Source: Mytilus galloprovincialis | Lineage: Eukaryota; Mollusca; Bivalvia; Mytilida; Mytilidae | Direction of reading: 5' to 3' | Assembly: GCF_965363235.1 (NCBI RefSeq) | Contig: NC_134846.1 | Location: 5,337,001 to 5,401,000, forward strand | Length of the DNA: 64,000 nucleotides | Shown: positions 23,021 through 34,300 of the stretch, piece by piece | Layout of the letters: each line of letters begins with the position of its first letter | Position numbering within the stretch: position 1 is the first letter of the stretch | Made by a program: the position numbers and the translations under genes | The notes under the pieces: model-generated | What the model was told of the DNA's origin: nothing | What the model saw: the letters and a program-made list of their open reading frames with translations, nothing else | Databases searched by the model: none

Positions 23021-23321
23021 AAAATAAGAAATATATCACTTACTTCACCCCAGACGATAGTTGGAGAATATTTGATTATTTAAAAATTTAATTGTGCCAC
23101 ATACATCACAATTAAATCGAAATTATCTCAGAAATATTTTAATGTCTCATTCATTAATTTGTAACGTGAGTAACAAGGATAAGATTATTTAATTAACCTG
23201 TTTTGGCAAACTTTTTTTTTAAATTTCGGGTTCCCAATGTTTTTCAACTTCGCACGTTATTTTCCCACCATTACTTTACGTTATCTTGATCGTCTCCGAT
23301 AATTCATTTCTAGAGGAAACG

Positions 23322-23469
23322 CAGGGGCGGATTCAGCCATTTGAAAAAGGGGGGTCCCAACCCAGGACAAAGGGGGGTTCCAACTATATGTCCCCATTCA
23401 AATGCATTGATCGTCCAAACAAAGGGGGTGTTCCAACCCTCCCGAACCCTCCCCCTGGATCCGCCACTG
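23322..23469. mobile_element. 148-bp MITE with 5-bp target duplication
   Basis: Left end CAGGGGCGGATTCAGCC, right end CCCCCTGGATCCGCCACTG: imperfect terminal inverted repeats of the form CAG(T/G)GGCGGAT. The element is flanked on both sides by AAACG (23317-23321 and 23470-23474). The interior is G-rich with repeated 'aaaggggg' words. The family cannot be fixed without an autonomous relative. Confidence 0.85.
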
Positions 23470-23474
23470 AAACG

Positions 23475-23993
23475 CGCGTAAACGACTTAGGTTATCTTAG
23501 TTTATTTTTTGTTTATTTTACTTGACGATTGTATTGCATGCACTCGTGGTCTGTCTCATATAATATGTGGGACAGTCATATTTTACATTTGACTATTAAA
23601 ACGTTTTTAAAAGACAGTTTGTAAATAATGCATTTCTGACAGGAAACAAAAGACAATTTTACCGTTAAAATCGTTAAATGTGTTTGTTTAAAAACATTAA
23701 GTCAGAATTTTTCTGACGATCAAAATGAAGAAATCTTTTTCACTTTTTACGATACGTTATTCCTAACATGCATAAGATGATTGTGTAGAACCACTGATAC
23801 CCGATTATTTTGAAGATAGCCTAATTGTACAAAAGGGACATCGTTGTCTGATAACTCACAAATGATATATGGGTTTAAAATAAGACTATTATTTGCGATT
23901 ATGTGATAGCATATTTTTATACTCTGACATTTATTTTTTTTCTAACAGGTTGATATATTCATAAAATAATACAACACCTTTGATCTTTGTTTC
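23475..23993. other. 5' flank before the tandem duplication
   Basis: AT-rich, no recognisable gene or repeat. This is the sequence that sits upstream of the first leader exon at 24203 and is not duplicated. Confidence 0.4.
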
Positions 23994-24202
23994 ATTTCCT
24001 GTCTATCTGCCAATATTTGTGTTAGTAAAGTGAAATGACATGAATCGCTTCATTGCATTTGTTCCTGGGAAGGTCAGAGATGGACCGGAAAATATCACTT
24101 ATAAATAGTGAGCATAAAACTTCCTGGTTGTATGCATTTCTGATTTAATGGACGACAATAATATTTTGATATCTGAATGAGGACTAAACACATGTTTCGA
24201 TT

Positions 24203-24263
24203 ATGTTTGATGTTTTCTATTGTGTTATTCTTAACACCATTGTATATAGATTTGTAAATGGGG
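24203..24263 (+). CDS. signal-peptide exon, duplication unit 1
   Basis: ATG at 24203 opens MFDVFYCVILNTIVYRFVNG plus G, ending at a phase-1 donor (G|gtaagt). Length 61 nt, as in gene A exon 1, with the shared Y-x-x-I-L-N core. It is identical to the exon at 28331-28391. It may serve as an alternative first exon of gene B or belong to the truncated upstream copy. Confidence 0.65.
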
Positions 24264-24763
24264 GTAAGTTTACAGAATTTCAATATTTACATATACTATA
24301 TATGTAGGTTAAATCACCAAATATTTTTTTAATGGGATGGTTCATGTGATTGGTAAATATAAAAATGATATCAAATGGGTTTTATATCAGTTATCTATAG
24401 TATGTTTTCATACGGACAATCAATTGTGAACCTTCAAATATTATCTTGAAAAGATTAAATTTAGAAAAAAGATATAATAAGAAAATAGATATTTTTATGT
24501 AAATAGAATGTCATATCATGTACTTGATACTTGTATACAACATGGATTTTATTTAAATCCGTAATTTTTGGTTTGTTTCTAAAGTATTACGATCATACCT
24601 ATACGATAGGAAAAGAGTTATATAAAGAAAAAAAATCTAAATATCAAAGCTATTGTAATCAAAGTTTTAAATTTCACAGACGTAGACTAGGAGGTTTCAA
24701 ATACACGCCCTCGACATTTTCCTGATAAACTTCATAGTATCATCATTATATATATATTTTTAA

Positions 24764-24964
24764 TGGACAAAACTCAAAGATTTGTCTACTGTTTCAATTC
24801 AAACCACAACATTTGTTTGGTTCTCTTTCGAAGTATACTTTTGTGCAATACATATAAATTGCACAAAAATATCTATATATTGTACAAACGTATATTTCGA
24901 AAGAGTACCGATTTAATTATTTGTTTTGAATTGAAACAGTAGACAAATCTTTGGGTTTTGTCCA
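24764..24964. mobile_element. foldback element flanked by TTAA
   Basis: The left arm starts TGGACAAAACTCAAAGATTT and the right arm ends as its inverse (aaatctttgggttttgtcca), about 40 bp with few differences. Inner arms around tctttcgaagtata / tatatttcgaaaga also pair. TTAA stands on both sides, which suits piggyBac-like or Kolobok-like target choice. TTAA is its own complement, so it could also simply extend the inverted repeat. Identical copy at 28892-29092. Confidence 0.7.
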
Positions 24965-25308
24965 TTAAACGACCATACGTTCATTTGATTTCTAATAAAA
25001 GTATTATTTATAAAGTGCCTTATTTTAACATCTTACCTTTAATTAGTTTACGAACCAAAAAATCGACAATAAAATATGTAAGTGGTTTTTTTTTCAATAC
25101 CAACCTCCTTATATATCAATAGTCATGATTTTAAAGTAAAATGACACAATAAACACTTAATTGTCTCTGTTCGTAAGAAAGTAATAGATGAACCGGAAAA
25201 ACTCTTGTTACTACATTTCTATATTCAACATCCGTATAATGTATGAAAACATGTGAAACCGGAAGAAATAACTTGATCATTATTTGTGGATGACACACAT
25301 TTCCAAAA

Positions 25309-25369
25309 ATTATTGATGTTTTCTCTACCTTGATTCTTATTATTATTGTATACAGATATTCGAATGGGG
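25309..25369 (+). pseudogene. decayed signal-peptide exon, unit 1
   Basis: The homologous frame reads IDVFSTLILIIIVYRYSNG plus G before a gtaggt donor, clearly related to the exon at 24203. However, the start codon position holds ATT and a TGA lies a few codons upstream. Repeated at 29437-29497. Confidence 0.6.
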
Positions 25370-25861
25370 GTAGGTAAACACTACACATATTCTATATTAA
25401 TCTTATATCTTGTTTTTCTGTTTTGTTTTTCTTAAAGAGATAATACATGTGACAGGTAAACAATACATTGACATCAGTTGGTTTTAGCGTTATTTTAAGC
25501 CTGATTTATATGATGAACCTATCTATCTATATAACCTGGTTAGCAATCAAATGATAAGCGTCAGTTATTGTCCGAAAATGGTCATATTAAAGTAGTAGAT
25601 GGAATCATAAAATAGATAATGGTATATTAATAAAATGCATAGGAAAATTTAAATGTCCTAGTTCAGATGCCGTTAAAATTAAACTCAACACCTTTTTAAA
25701 CAACTTAAATTTTGTTTACTTTCGTAATTCTTTTTTGTTGAAGGTATTTTTGATTCAACCCATAAAATAGAGAGAGAAAAAATGTAGTAACTGCATAAAC
25801 GGGTCGTTGCGAGTATGAATGTTTACAATGTGAAACATTCATTGTACACATGCATTATCCA

Positions 25862-26040
25862 GATTTAGGAAGGGTCCTTGTTACTTAGTCTTTGGTTTTT
25901 TATGTTGTGTCTTGTGTACTATATAATTTATATTATTTGTCTGTCTGTCTTTTAATTTTTAGCCATGGCGTTGTCAGTTTATTTACGATCAATGACATTG
26001 AATGTAACTCTGGTATCTTTTGCCCCTCTTTTGTGAAATA
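25862..26040 (+). repeat. dispersed repeat tail, unit 1
   Basis: Same 'gccatggcgttgtcagttta' tail as 11105 and 54462. An open frame inside (25892-26104) is a by-product. Confidence 0.75.
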
Positions 26041-26191
26041 TGGGTGTTTTTTTGAGATTTTTTATTGGATAATTTGTAACGAGACAAGCATGCAGACCAA
26101 ATAAACTAGATCCATAACCGTTATGGAATGATTAAATCTTTCATAATGAATTCATTGTACAATTATTGAAGTTGGTCTCATATTTACCACT

Positions 26192-26626
26192 AAAGGAGTA
26201 GGTCCTCATTAAAAATGCCCCGATTCCAGCTTAAATATGAAAAATCTATCAAATATGCCAAAAAACGTCACTTTTCAGATGTTTTTTGTCAAGATTGAAA
26301 GTGGCCGCATCTGTATATATGTTATGTAATAACATTAAATACGACTTACATTTCAATATTATGAATGAACACGAATGCGGCCAATTTCATTTAAGACGAA
26401 AACCGTCTAAAATTTAACTAAAATGCTAAAATTGGGAAGATTTCAGTCATTTATCATGACTTAATGATGCTAGTACCCGATATATGTGCATTGTATAGTC
26501 AAAAACAGCCAATATTTATGTAGCAGAAGCATTCTACTTTCCAGTAAATAGAGATTACATGTTCTCAATTTTGTAAAACTGCTATATTTTGGGGCCAAAA
26601 AAGGGTCTTACTGAATCTACTCCTTT
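26192..26626. mobile_element. inverted-repeat element, AAAGGAGTAGGT family, copy 2
   Basis: Begins AAAGGAGTAGGTCC and ends in CTACTCCTTT. Shorter than copy 1, with the same internal landmarks. Copied at 30320-30754 by the tandem duplication. Confidence 0.75.
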
Positions 26627-27059
26627 AAAATAAAGCTTACCATAGGTACATGTACAGTTTCATCAGTTACATTATCTTACCTTACTTTCTGCCACTGACA
26701 TTGAACCTTGGATGTGAAAAAGCCTTTTCAACAAAAGGGATGCCTGTAATCAGTTTTCCTATTGTCATTTTTCAATTTTAGTGCATAAATATTCAAAGCA
26801 ACGGTGAATGAAGTATAACCTTATACAGAGTCTTGAATATCTATTGAGAATGTTGTTCACTATCAAACTTTTTAACGAAGAGTAGTCATGAAAAAGGCGA
26901 GGTTTCCTCGGCGCATTTTAAGGACTCGATTTTGTTTTTTGCCGTTGTTGCATATCATATGATTGACACATATATTCTTTTCTTTTTTTTTGTCGTTTGT
27001 TATAGTTACAAAGCATGTCAGTTCCTAGTTTGATTTACTGATACAAAGCATATTAGTTA

Positions 27060-27410
27060 TTTATAAATGTTATTGGCTCTCAACTAGTTGTCAGTAACAT
27101 CGAGTATACTCAGAACTGTATCTTTTTGGTTATTGTAAGGGATGTATATGTATGGATACCCTACAATGTCCGGTCTGTCTTTTTGTGCTAAATTTTTTAT
27201 GATGTTGTACTGTTAAGCCACTGTTCGAGATTATATTAGGGTTGATGCCTTTGAAAATGTTAAGCCCTGACATATTCTTCATGTTGCCTGTTCGAATTCA
27301 GGATCCTGTAGTTCGGTGTTTGTCGTTAGTTCATGGCTATTGTATTTATTTTTCGTAAATAGTTCGTTATACATTTTGTCCTTAGTTACTCGGGTCATAT
27401 TAAAGCCTAT
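27060..27410 (+). repeat. dispersed repeat related to 41430-41830, unit 1
   Basis: Shares 'ggct(c/t)t(c/g)aactagttgtcagt', 'atgttgtactgt', 'gttaagcc' and 'cagga(t/g)cctgta' with 41430-41830. Present again at 31188-31538. Confidence 0.6.
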
Positions 27411-27981
27411 TCTATGGAACGGGTGTTTGTGATTGTTGATTTTGTTAATTGCCTACAATTTCTTAAAAACCACTACATTTGAACATGGTAGTTATCTCCT
27501 TGTTATTCATACCACATCTCAATGTTTTTTTTATAACAGTTGATTAATATGTAAACATTTGATGGTGATAGAAATCAATTTTAATTATTACCAAAGCTGT
27601 TTTACGTAGTATTATGTTTAACTATATGTTAGACGTGCAGCGCCTTCGAAAATTAAAGTTCCAATGAACTTGACATGAACATGTTTTAAATTACTTGAAT
27701 ATCAATATTGTTTCGGAAATGTAAATATCAAACATTCGAGTAAATTTTATTTTGAAGTTAAATAGTTAACGACACTATGTCAAAAATGAAACATTAAAAT
27801 ATAGTAGAGTTTATAATAGCATGTGAAAAAAATGATTGCAGTTCAAACATATTCTTAAAATTGTCATTTGGCATCGTAGGTGTTTTATATTGTATATTGC
27901 CAAATGTTCAATGATATTAGTTTATTAAAAAAATAATAATTTCAATACACATGTACATGACAATACATGGTTTATTTTCAG

Positions 27982-28166
27982 ATCAACTGAGTCTTGAAGT
28001 GAGTGCTGTTCAATCAGAATGGAAAAAATCTTTTGATTCCTGTAGTAATCCTACATACTGGCATCAGATATTCAATGACTGTCAGCCTGAATCATGCAAT
28101 GTCTCAAGTGTCGCAGATAAAATTTCCTGTCTATCTGCCAATATTTGTGTTAGTAAAGTGAAATGA
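27982..28166 (+). pseudogene. truncated exon 2 of gene B at the duplication junction
   Basis: The exon starts after ttattttcag and is identical to gene B exon 2 through SCNVSSVADKI, then crosses the duplication joint into unrelated sequence (SCLSANICVSKVK, stop at 28164-28166). The W-I-Y-G block and the donor are lost, so it can only act as a truncated terminal exon or be skipped. Confidence 0.8.
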
Positions 28167-28330
28167 CATGAATCGCTTCATTGCATTTGTTCCTGGGAAG
28201 GTCAGAGATGGACCGGAAAATATCACTTATAAATAGTGAGCATAAAACTTCCTGGTTGTATGCATTTCTGATTTAATGGACGACAATAATATTTTGATAT
28301 CTGAATGAGGACTAAACACATGTTTCGATT

Positions 28331-28391
28331 ATGTTTGATGTTTTCTATTGTGTTATTCTTAACACCATTGTATATAGATTTGTAAATGGGG
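28331..28391 (+). CDS. gene B exon 1, signal peptide
   Basis: Identical to 24203-24263 (MFDVFYCVILNTIVYRFVNG). It is the closest intact leader upstream of full exon 2, with a phase-1 donor that fits. Confidence 0.65.
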
Positions 28392-31300
28392 GTAAGTTTA
28401 CAGAATTTCAATATTTACATATACTATATATGTAGGTTAAATCACCAAATATTTTTTTAATGGGATGGTTCATGTGATTGGTAAATATAAAAATGATATC
28501 AAATGGGTTTTATATCAGTTATCTATAGTATGTTTTCATACGGACAATCAATTGTGAACCTTCAAATATTATCTTGAAAAGATTAAATTTAGAAAAAAGA
28601 TATAATAAGAAAATAGATATTTTTATGTAAATAGAATGTCATATCATGTACTTGATACTTGTATACAACATGGATTTTATTTAAATCCGTAATTTTTGGT
28701 TTGTTTCTAAAGTATTACGATCATACCTATACGATAGGAAAAGAGTTATATAAAGAAAAAAAATCTAAATATCAAAGCTATTGTAATCAAAGTTTTAAAT
28801 TTCACAGACGTAGACTAGGAGGTTTCAAATACACGCCCTCGACATTTTCCTGATAAACTTCATAGTATCATCATTATATATATATTTTTAATGGACAAAA
28901 CTCAAAGATTTGTCTACTGTTTCAATTCAAACCACAACATTTGTTTGGTTCTCTTTCGAAGTATACTTTTGTGCAATACATATAAATTGCACAAAAATAT
29001 CTATATATTGTACAAACGTATATTTCGAAAGAGTACCGATTTAATTATTTGTTTTGAATTGAAACAGTAGACAAATCTTTGGGTTTTGTCCATTAAACGA
29101 CCATACGTTCATTTGATTTCTAATAAAAGTATTATTTATAAAGTGCCTTATTTTAACATCTTACCTTTAATTAGTTTACGAACCAAAAAATCGACAATAA
29201 AATATGTAAGTGGTTTTTTTTTCAATACCAACCTCCTTATATATCAATAGTCATGATTTTAAAGTAAAATGACACAATAAACACTTAATTGTCTCTGTTC
29301 GTAAGAAAGTAATAGATGAACCGGAAAAACTCTTGTTACTACATTTCTATATTCAACATCCGTATAATGTATGAAAACATGTGAAACCGGAAGAAATAAC
29401 TTGATCATTATTTGTGGATGACACACATTTCCAAAAATTATTGATGTTTTCTCTACCTTGATTCTTATTATTATTGTATACAGATATTCGAATGGGGGTA
29501 GGTAAACACTACACATATTCTATATTAATCTTATATCTTGTTTTTCTGTTTTGTTTTTCTTAAAGAGATAATACATGTGACAGGTAAACAATACATTGAC
29601 ATCAGTTGGTTTTAGCGTTATTTTAAGCCTGATTTATATGATGAACCTATCTATCTATATAACCTGGTTAGCAATCAAATGATAAGCGTCAGTTATTGTC
29701 CGAAAATGGTCATATTAAAGTAGTAGATGGAATCATAAAATAGATAATGGTATATTAATAAAATGCATAGGAAAATTTAAATGTCCTAGTTCAGATGCCG
29801 TTAAAATTAAACTCAACACCTTTTTAAACAACTTAAATTTTGTTTACTTTCGTAATTCTTTTTTGTTGAAGGTATTTTTGATTCAACCCATAAAATAGAG
29901 AGAGAAAAAATGTAGTAACTGCATAAACGGGTCGTTGCGAGTATGAATGTTTACAATGTGAAACATTCATTGTACACATGCATTATCCAGATTTAGGAAG
30001 GGTCCTTGTTACTTAGTCTTTGGTTTTTTATGTTGTGTCTTGTGTACTATATAATTTATATTATTTGTCTGTCTGTCTTTTAATTTTTAGCCATGGCGTT
30101 GTCAGTTTATTTACGATCAATGACATTGAATGTAACTCTGGTATCTTTTGCCCCTCTTTTGTGAAATATGGGTGTTTTTTTGAGATTTTTTATTGGATAA
30201 TTTGTAACGAGACAAGCATGCAGACCAAATAAACTAGATCCATAACCGTTATGGAATGATTAAATCTTTCATAATGAATTCATTGTACAATTATTGAAGT
30301 TGGTCTCATATTTACCACTAAAGGAGTAGGTCCTCATTAAAAATGCCCCGATTCCAGCTTAAATATGAAAAATCTATCAAATATGCCAAAAAACGTCACT
30401 TTTCAGATGTTTTTTGTCAAGATTGAAAGTGGCCGCATCTGTATATATGTTATGTAATAACATTAAATACGACTTACATTTCAATATTATGAATGAACAC
30501 GAATGCGGCCAATTTCATTTAAGACGAAAACCGTCTAAAATTTAACTAAAATGCTAAAATTGGGAAGATTTCAGTCATTTATCATGACTTAATGATGCTA
30601 GTACCCGATATATGTGCATTGTATAGTCAAAAACAGCCAATATTTATGTAGCAGAAGCATTCTACTTTCCAGTAAATAGAGATTACATGTTCTCAATTTT
30701 GTAAAACTGCTATATTTTGGGGCCAAAAAAGGGTCTTACTGAATCTACTCCTTTAAAATAAAGCTTACCATAGGTACATGTACAGTTTCATCAGTTACAT
30801 TATCTTACCTTACTTTCTGCCACTGACATTGAACCTTGGATGTGAAAAAGCCTTTTCAACAAAAGGGATGCCTGTAATCAGTTTTCCTATTGTCATTTTT
30901 CAATTTTAGTGCATAAATATTCAAAGCAACGGTGAATGAAGTATAACCTTATACAGAGTCTTGAATATCTATTGAGAATGTTGTTCACTATCAAACTTTT
31001 TAACGAAGAGTAGTCATGAAAAAGGCGAGGTTTCCTCGGCGCATTTTAAGGACTCGATTTTGTTTTTTGCCGTTGTTGCATATCATATGATTGACACATA
31101 TATTCTTTTCTTTTTTTTTGTCGTTTGTTATAGTTACAAAGCATGTCAGTTCCTAGTTTGATTTACTGATACAAAGCATATTAGTTATTTATAAATGTTA
31201 TTGGCTCTCAACTAGTTGTCAGTAACATCGAGTATACTCAGAACTGTATCTTTTTGGTTATTGTAAGGGATGTATATGTATGGATACCCTACAATGTCCG

Positions 31301-34300
31301 GTCTGTCTTTTTGTGCTAAATTTTTTATGATGTTGTACTGTTAAGCCACTGTTCGAGATTATATTAGGGTTGATGCCTTTGAAAATGTTAAGCCCTGACA
31401 TATTCTTCATGTTGCCTGTTCGAATTCAGGATCCTGTAGTTCGGTGTTTGTCGTTAGTTCATGGCTATTGTATTTATTTTTCGTAAATAGTTCGTTATAC
31501 ATTTTGTCCTTAGTTACTCGGGTCATATTAAAGCCTATTCTATGGAACGGGTGTTTGTGATTGTTGATTTTGTTAATTGCCTACAATTTCTTAAAAACCA
31601 CTACATTTGAACATGGTAGTTATCTCCTTGTTATTCATACCACATCTCAATGTTTTTTTTATAACAGTTGATTAATATGTAAACATTTGATGGTGATAGA
31701 AATCAATTTTAATTATTACCAAAGCTGTTTTACGTAGTATTATGTTTAACTATATGTTAGACGTGCAGCGCCTTCGAAAATTAAAGTTCCAATGAACTTG
31801 ACATGAACATGTTTTAAATTACTTGAATATCAATATTGTTTCGGAAATGTAAATATCAAACATTCGAGTAAATTTTATTTTGAAGTTAAATAGTTAACGA
31901 CACTATGTCAAAAATGAAACATTAAAATATAGTAGAGTTTATAATAGCATGTGAAAAAAATGATTGCAGTTCAAACATATTCTTAAAATTGTCATTTGGC
32001 ATCGTAGGTGTTTTATATTGTATATTGCCAAATGTTCAATGATATTAGTTTATTAAAAAATTAATAATTTCAATACACATGTACATGACAATACATGGTT
32101 TATTTTCAGATCAACTGAGTCTTGAAGTGAGTGCTGTTCAATCAGAATGGAAAAAATCTTTTGATTCCTGTAGTAATCCTACATACTGGCATCAGATATT
32201 CAATGACTGTCAGCCTGAATCATGCAATGTCTCAAGTGTCGCAGATAAAATTATTAGGAAGCCAACTGTCGGACGGCACCAGTATTGGATCTATGGTTAT
32301 GTACTACGATCACCTGTTATCGTCAATATAGGTATTGTTTACAATTTGTAGGTGTTATGTTAATTTAATGGTTTACAAATGGTTAACTGGTCGAACAGAT
32401 TTTAAATTTGTTTTCTCTTATGTTGTTTTAGTTTAAAAGGAATGTGTCACCATTTATTGCTAATAGCCAACTTGATAAAATTATGATTACAAGCATATCT
32501 GCAATTTAGCAGTATACTACTAACTACAATATCAAATAATATTCAACAATAGGACGATATTTATATTCTATTAAGGTAGTTTGGGAATCTTCCTCTATAT
32601 TCGATTTGATTTCGGTTTTGATTTCGATTTGATGCAATATGCAAATATGAAGAGTAGTTAGTAATTCATGTGTTAATAATTATCAAAGGAACCAGGATTA
32701 TAATTTAATACACCAGAAATGCGTTTCGTAAACTTTTTTGGATTCGAGCGTCACTGATGAGTCTTTTGTAGACGAAACGCGCGTCTGGTGTATAAACAAA
32801 ATTTAGTCCTGGTATCTATGATGAGTTTATTTGCTACCACGTGGTCGATGCCACTGCTGGTGGAGATTTATTTCCCCGAGGGTATCACCAGCCCAGTAGT
32901 CGGCACTTTTGTGCTGACATGAATTATCATTGATATGGCTATATTTATAAATTGACTGTTCTCAAAATTTATAATTTTTTAAATACTAAGGTTTTTCTAC
33001 CTCAGGCATAGATTACCTTAGCTGTATTTGGCAAAACTTTTAGGAATTTTTGTCCTCAATGCTCTTCAACTTCGTACTTTATTAAAGGTACCAGGATTAT
33101 AATTTAATACACCAGAAATGCGTTTCGTAAACTTTTTTGGATTCGAGCGTCAGTGATGAGTCTTTTGTAGACGAAACGCGCGTCTGGCGTATATACAAAA
33201 TTTAGTCCTGGTATCTATGATGAGTTTATTCGTCTACATAAGACTCATCAGTGACGCTTAGATCAAAAAAGTTATAAAGCCAAACAAGTCAATAGTGAGG
33301 CTTTTTATTTTAATAAAGAATGTTTTAGAAATACTTTATTCATGTCATGATTTATGCTCTTTTGTCGATATTTCACACTGAGAATTAGCAAGGTGTTAAT
33401 TGTGGTCAAATATAATGCCTACCCATTTAAAAAGGAGCATAGAGCATGGCATAAATGATTTATATCGGTTCGAATAGGACAAATACAGTATTGTATATGC
33501 CGAAACGTACGAAAGTAACTTCAAACTGTTTGACGGTTCTCGTTTCCTCCCTGTTTGGTTAGTACATTATTGATTGACAAGGAGATTATTATGTACTTAA
33601 TAAGTTTAAAAACTAAAAGGAGGGTAAATATATGTTGTTTTACAATATATAATAAAAGTGTATGCTAAAACGTATAAATGTTTTCGGAGGTTTATCTAGC
33701 TGTACAACACATAATTTGTTTTATTGCCTATACCAAGTCAGAAATATGACAGTGGTTTTTCACTCGTTTGATGGTTGATAATATTATGTCATTTTTATGG
33801 ACTTCACCTTTTTGAATTTAACTAAAAGTTCGACCTTTTTTTTATTGAGCCTTATTAACAAAAATGTGTATCCTTGTTTAGTTTTCTTTATTCGAGGTCA
33901 AGTTTGGATTGAATGAATTATTTGCCACAGATCACAGATCATTATGTTGATATAATTAAATTAGATGTATGATTCATTATAATACGTTACTCTGGTTGGC
34001 TAACTGCAATCTCGCGTTATTCTTCAATCAACTTCATTTCAAAATGAATGTTAACATTCATGTTGACGGAAAAACTTGATAGGAATCGTGTTTTCATGAT
34101 CATAGCGAAAAAATGTAATTATAAGATAAGATAAGATTGGATTTTTAGTTACATAGTGTGCTAGTGACCTAATACGGTATATATGGGGTCAGTAAATTCC
34201 ATATGGGGTAAGAGGAAGGTATTAGAACAGGTCATTCTTCATTAAGTGGCAATAACTTATATATAAAAGCGTACAACGATCTGAGTCTAGTGTAGGTGAT

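Larger units (their letters stand above)
23994..28121 (+). repeat. tandem duplication, unit 1 (4128 bp)
   Basis: Every position I compared in this block recurs 4128 bases downstream. The unit starts at the 7-base word ATTTCCT (23994-24000), which is also at the internal junction (28122-28128). I noticed one mismatch, A at 27933 against T at 32061. The unit contains a leader exon, a decayed leader exon, a TTAA foldback, two dispersed repeats, and the 5' part of gene B exon 2. Confidence 0.9.
28122..32252 (+). repeat. tandem duplication, unit 2
   Basis: Second copy of 23994-28121. It ends where the copies part, after 'gcagataaaatt' (32252) inside exon 2; here exon 2 continues normally. It holds the leader exon used for the gene B model (28331), the foldback (28892-29092), the decayed leader (29437-29497), the repeat tail (29990-30168), the AAAGGAGTAGGT element (30320-30754) and a dispersed repeat (31188-31538). 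Confidence 0.9.

Noticed and set aside
24192-24257. Leader frame starting at the ATG of 24192 or 24210
   Set aside because: It ends at TAA before the donor. The frame from 24203 is open, reaches the donor in phase 1, and aligns with the other leaders.
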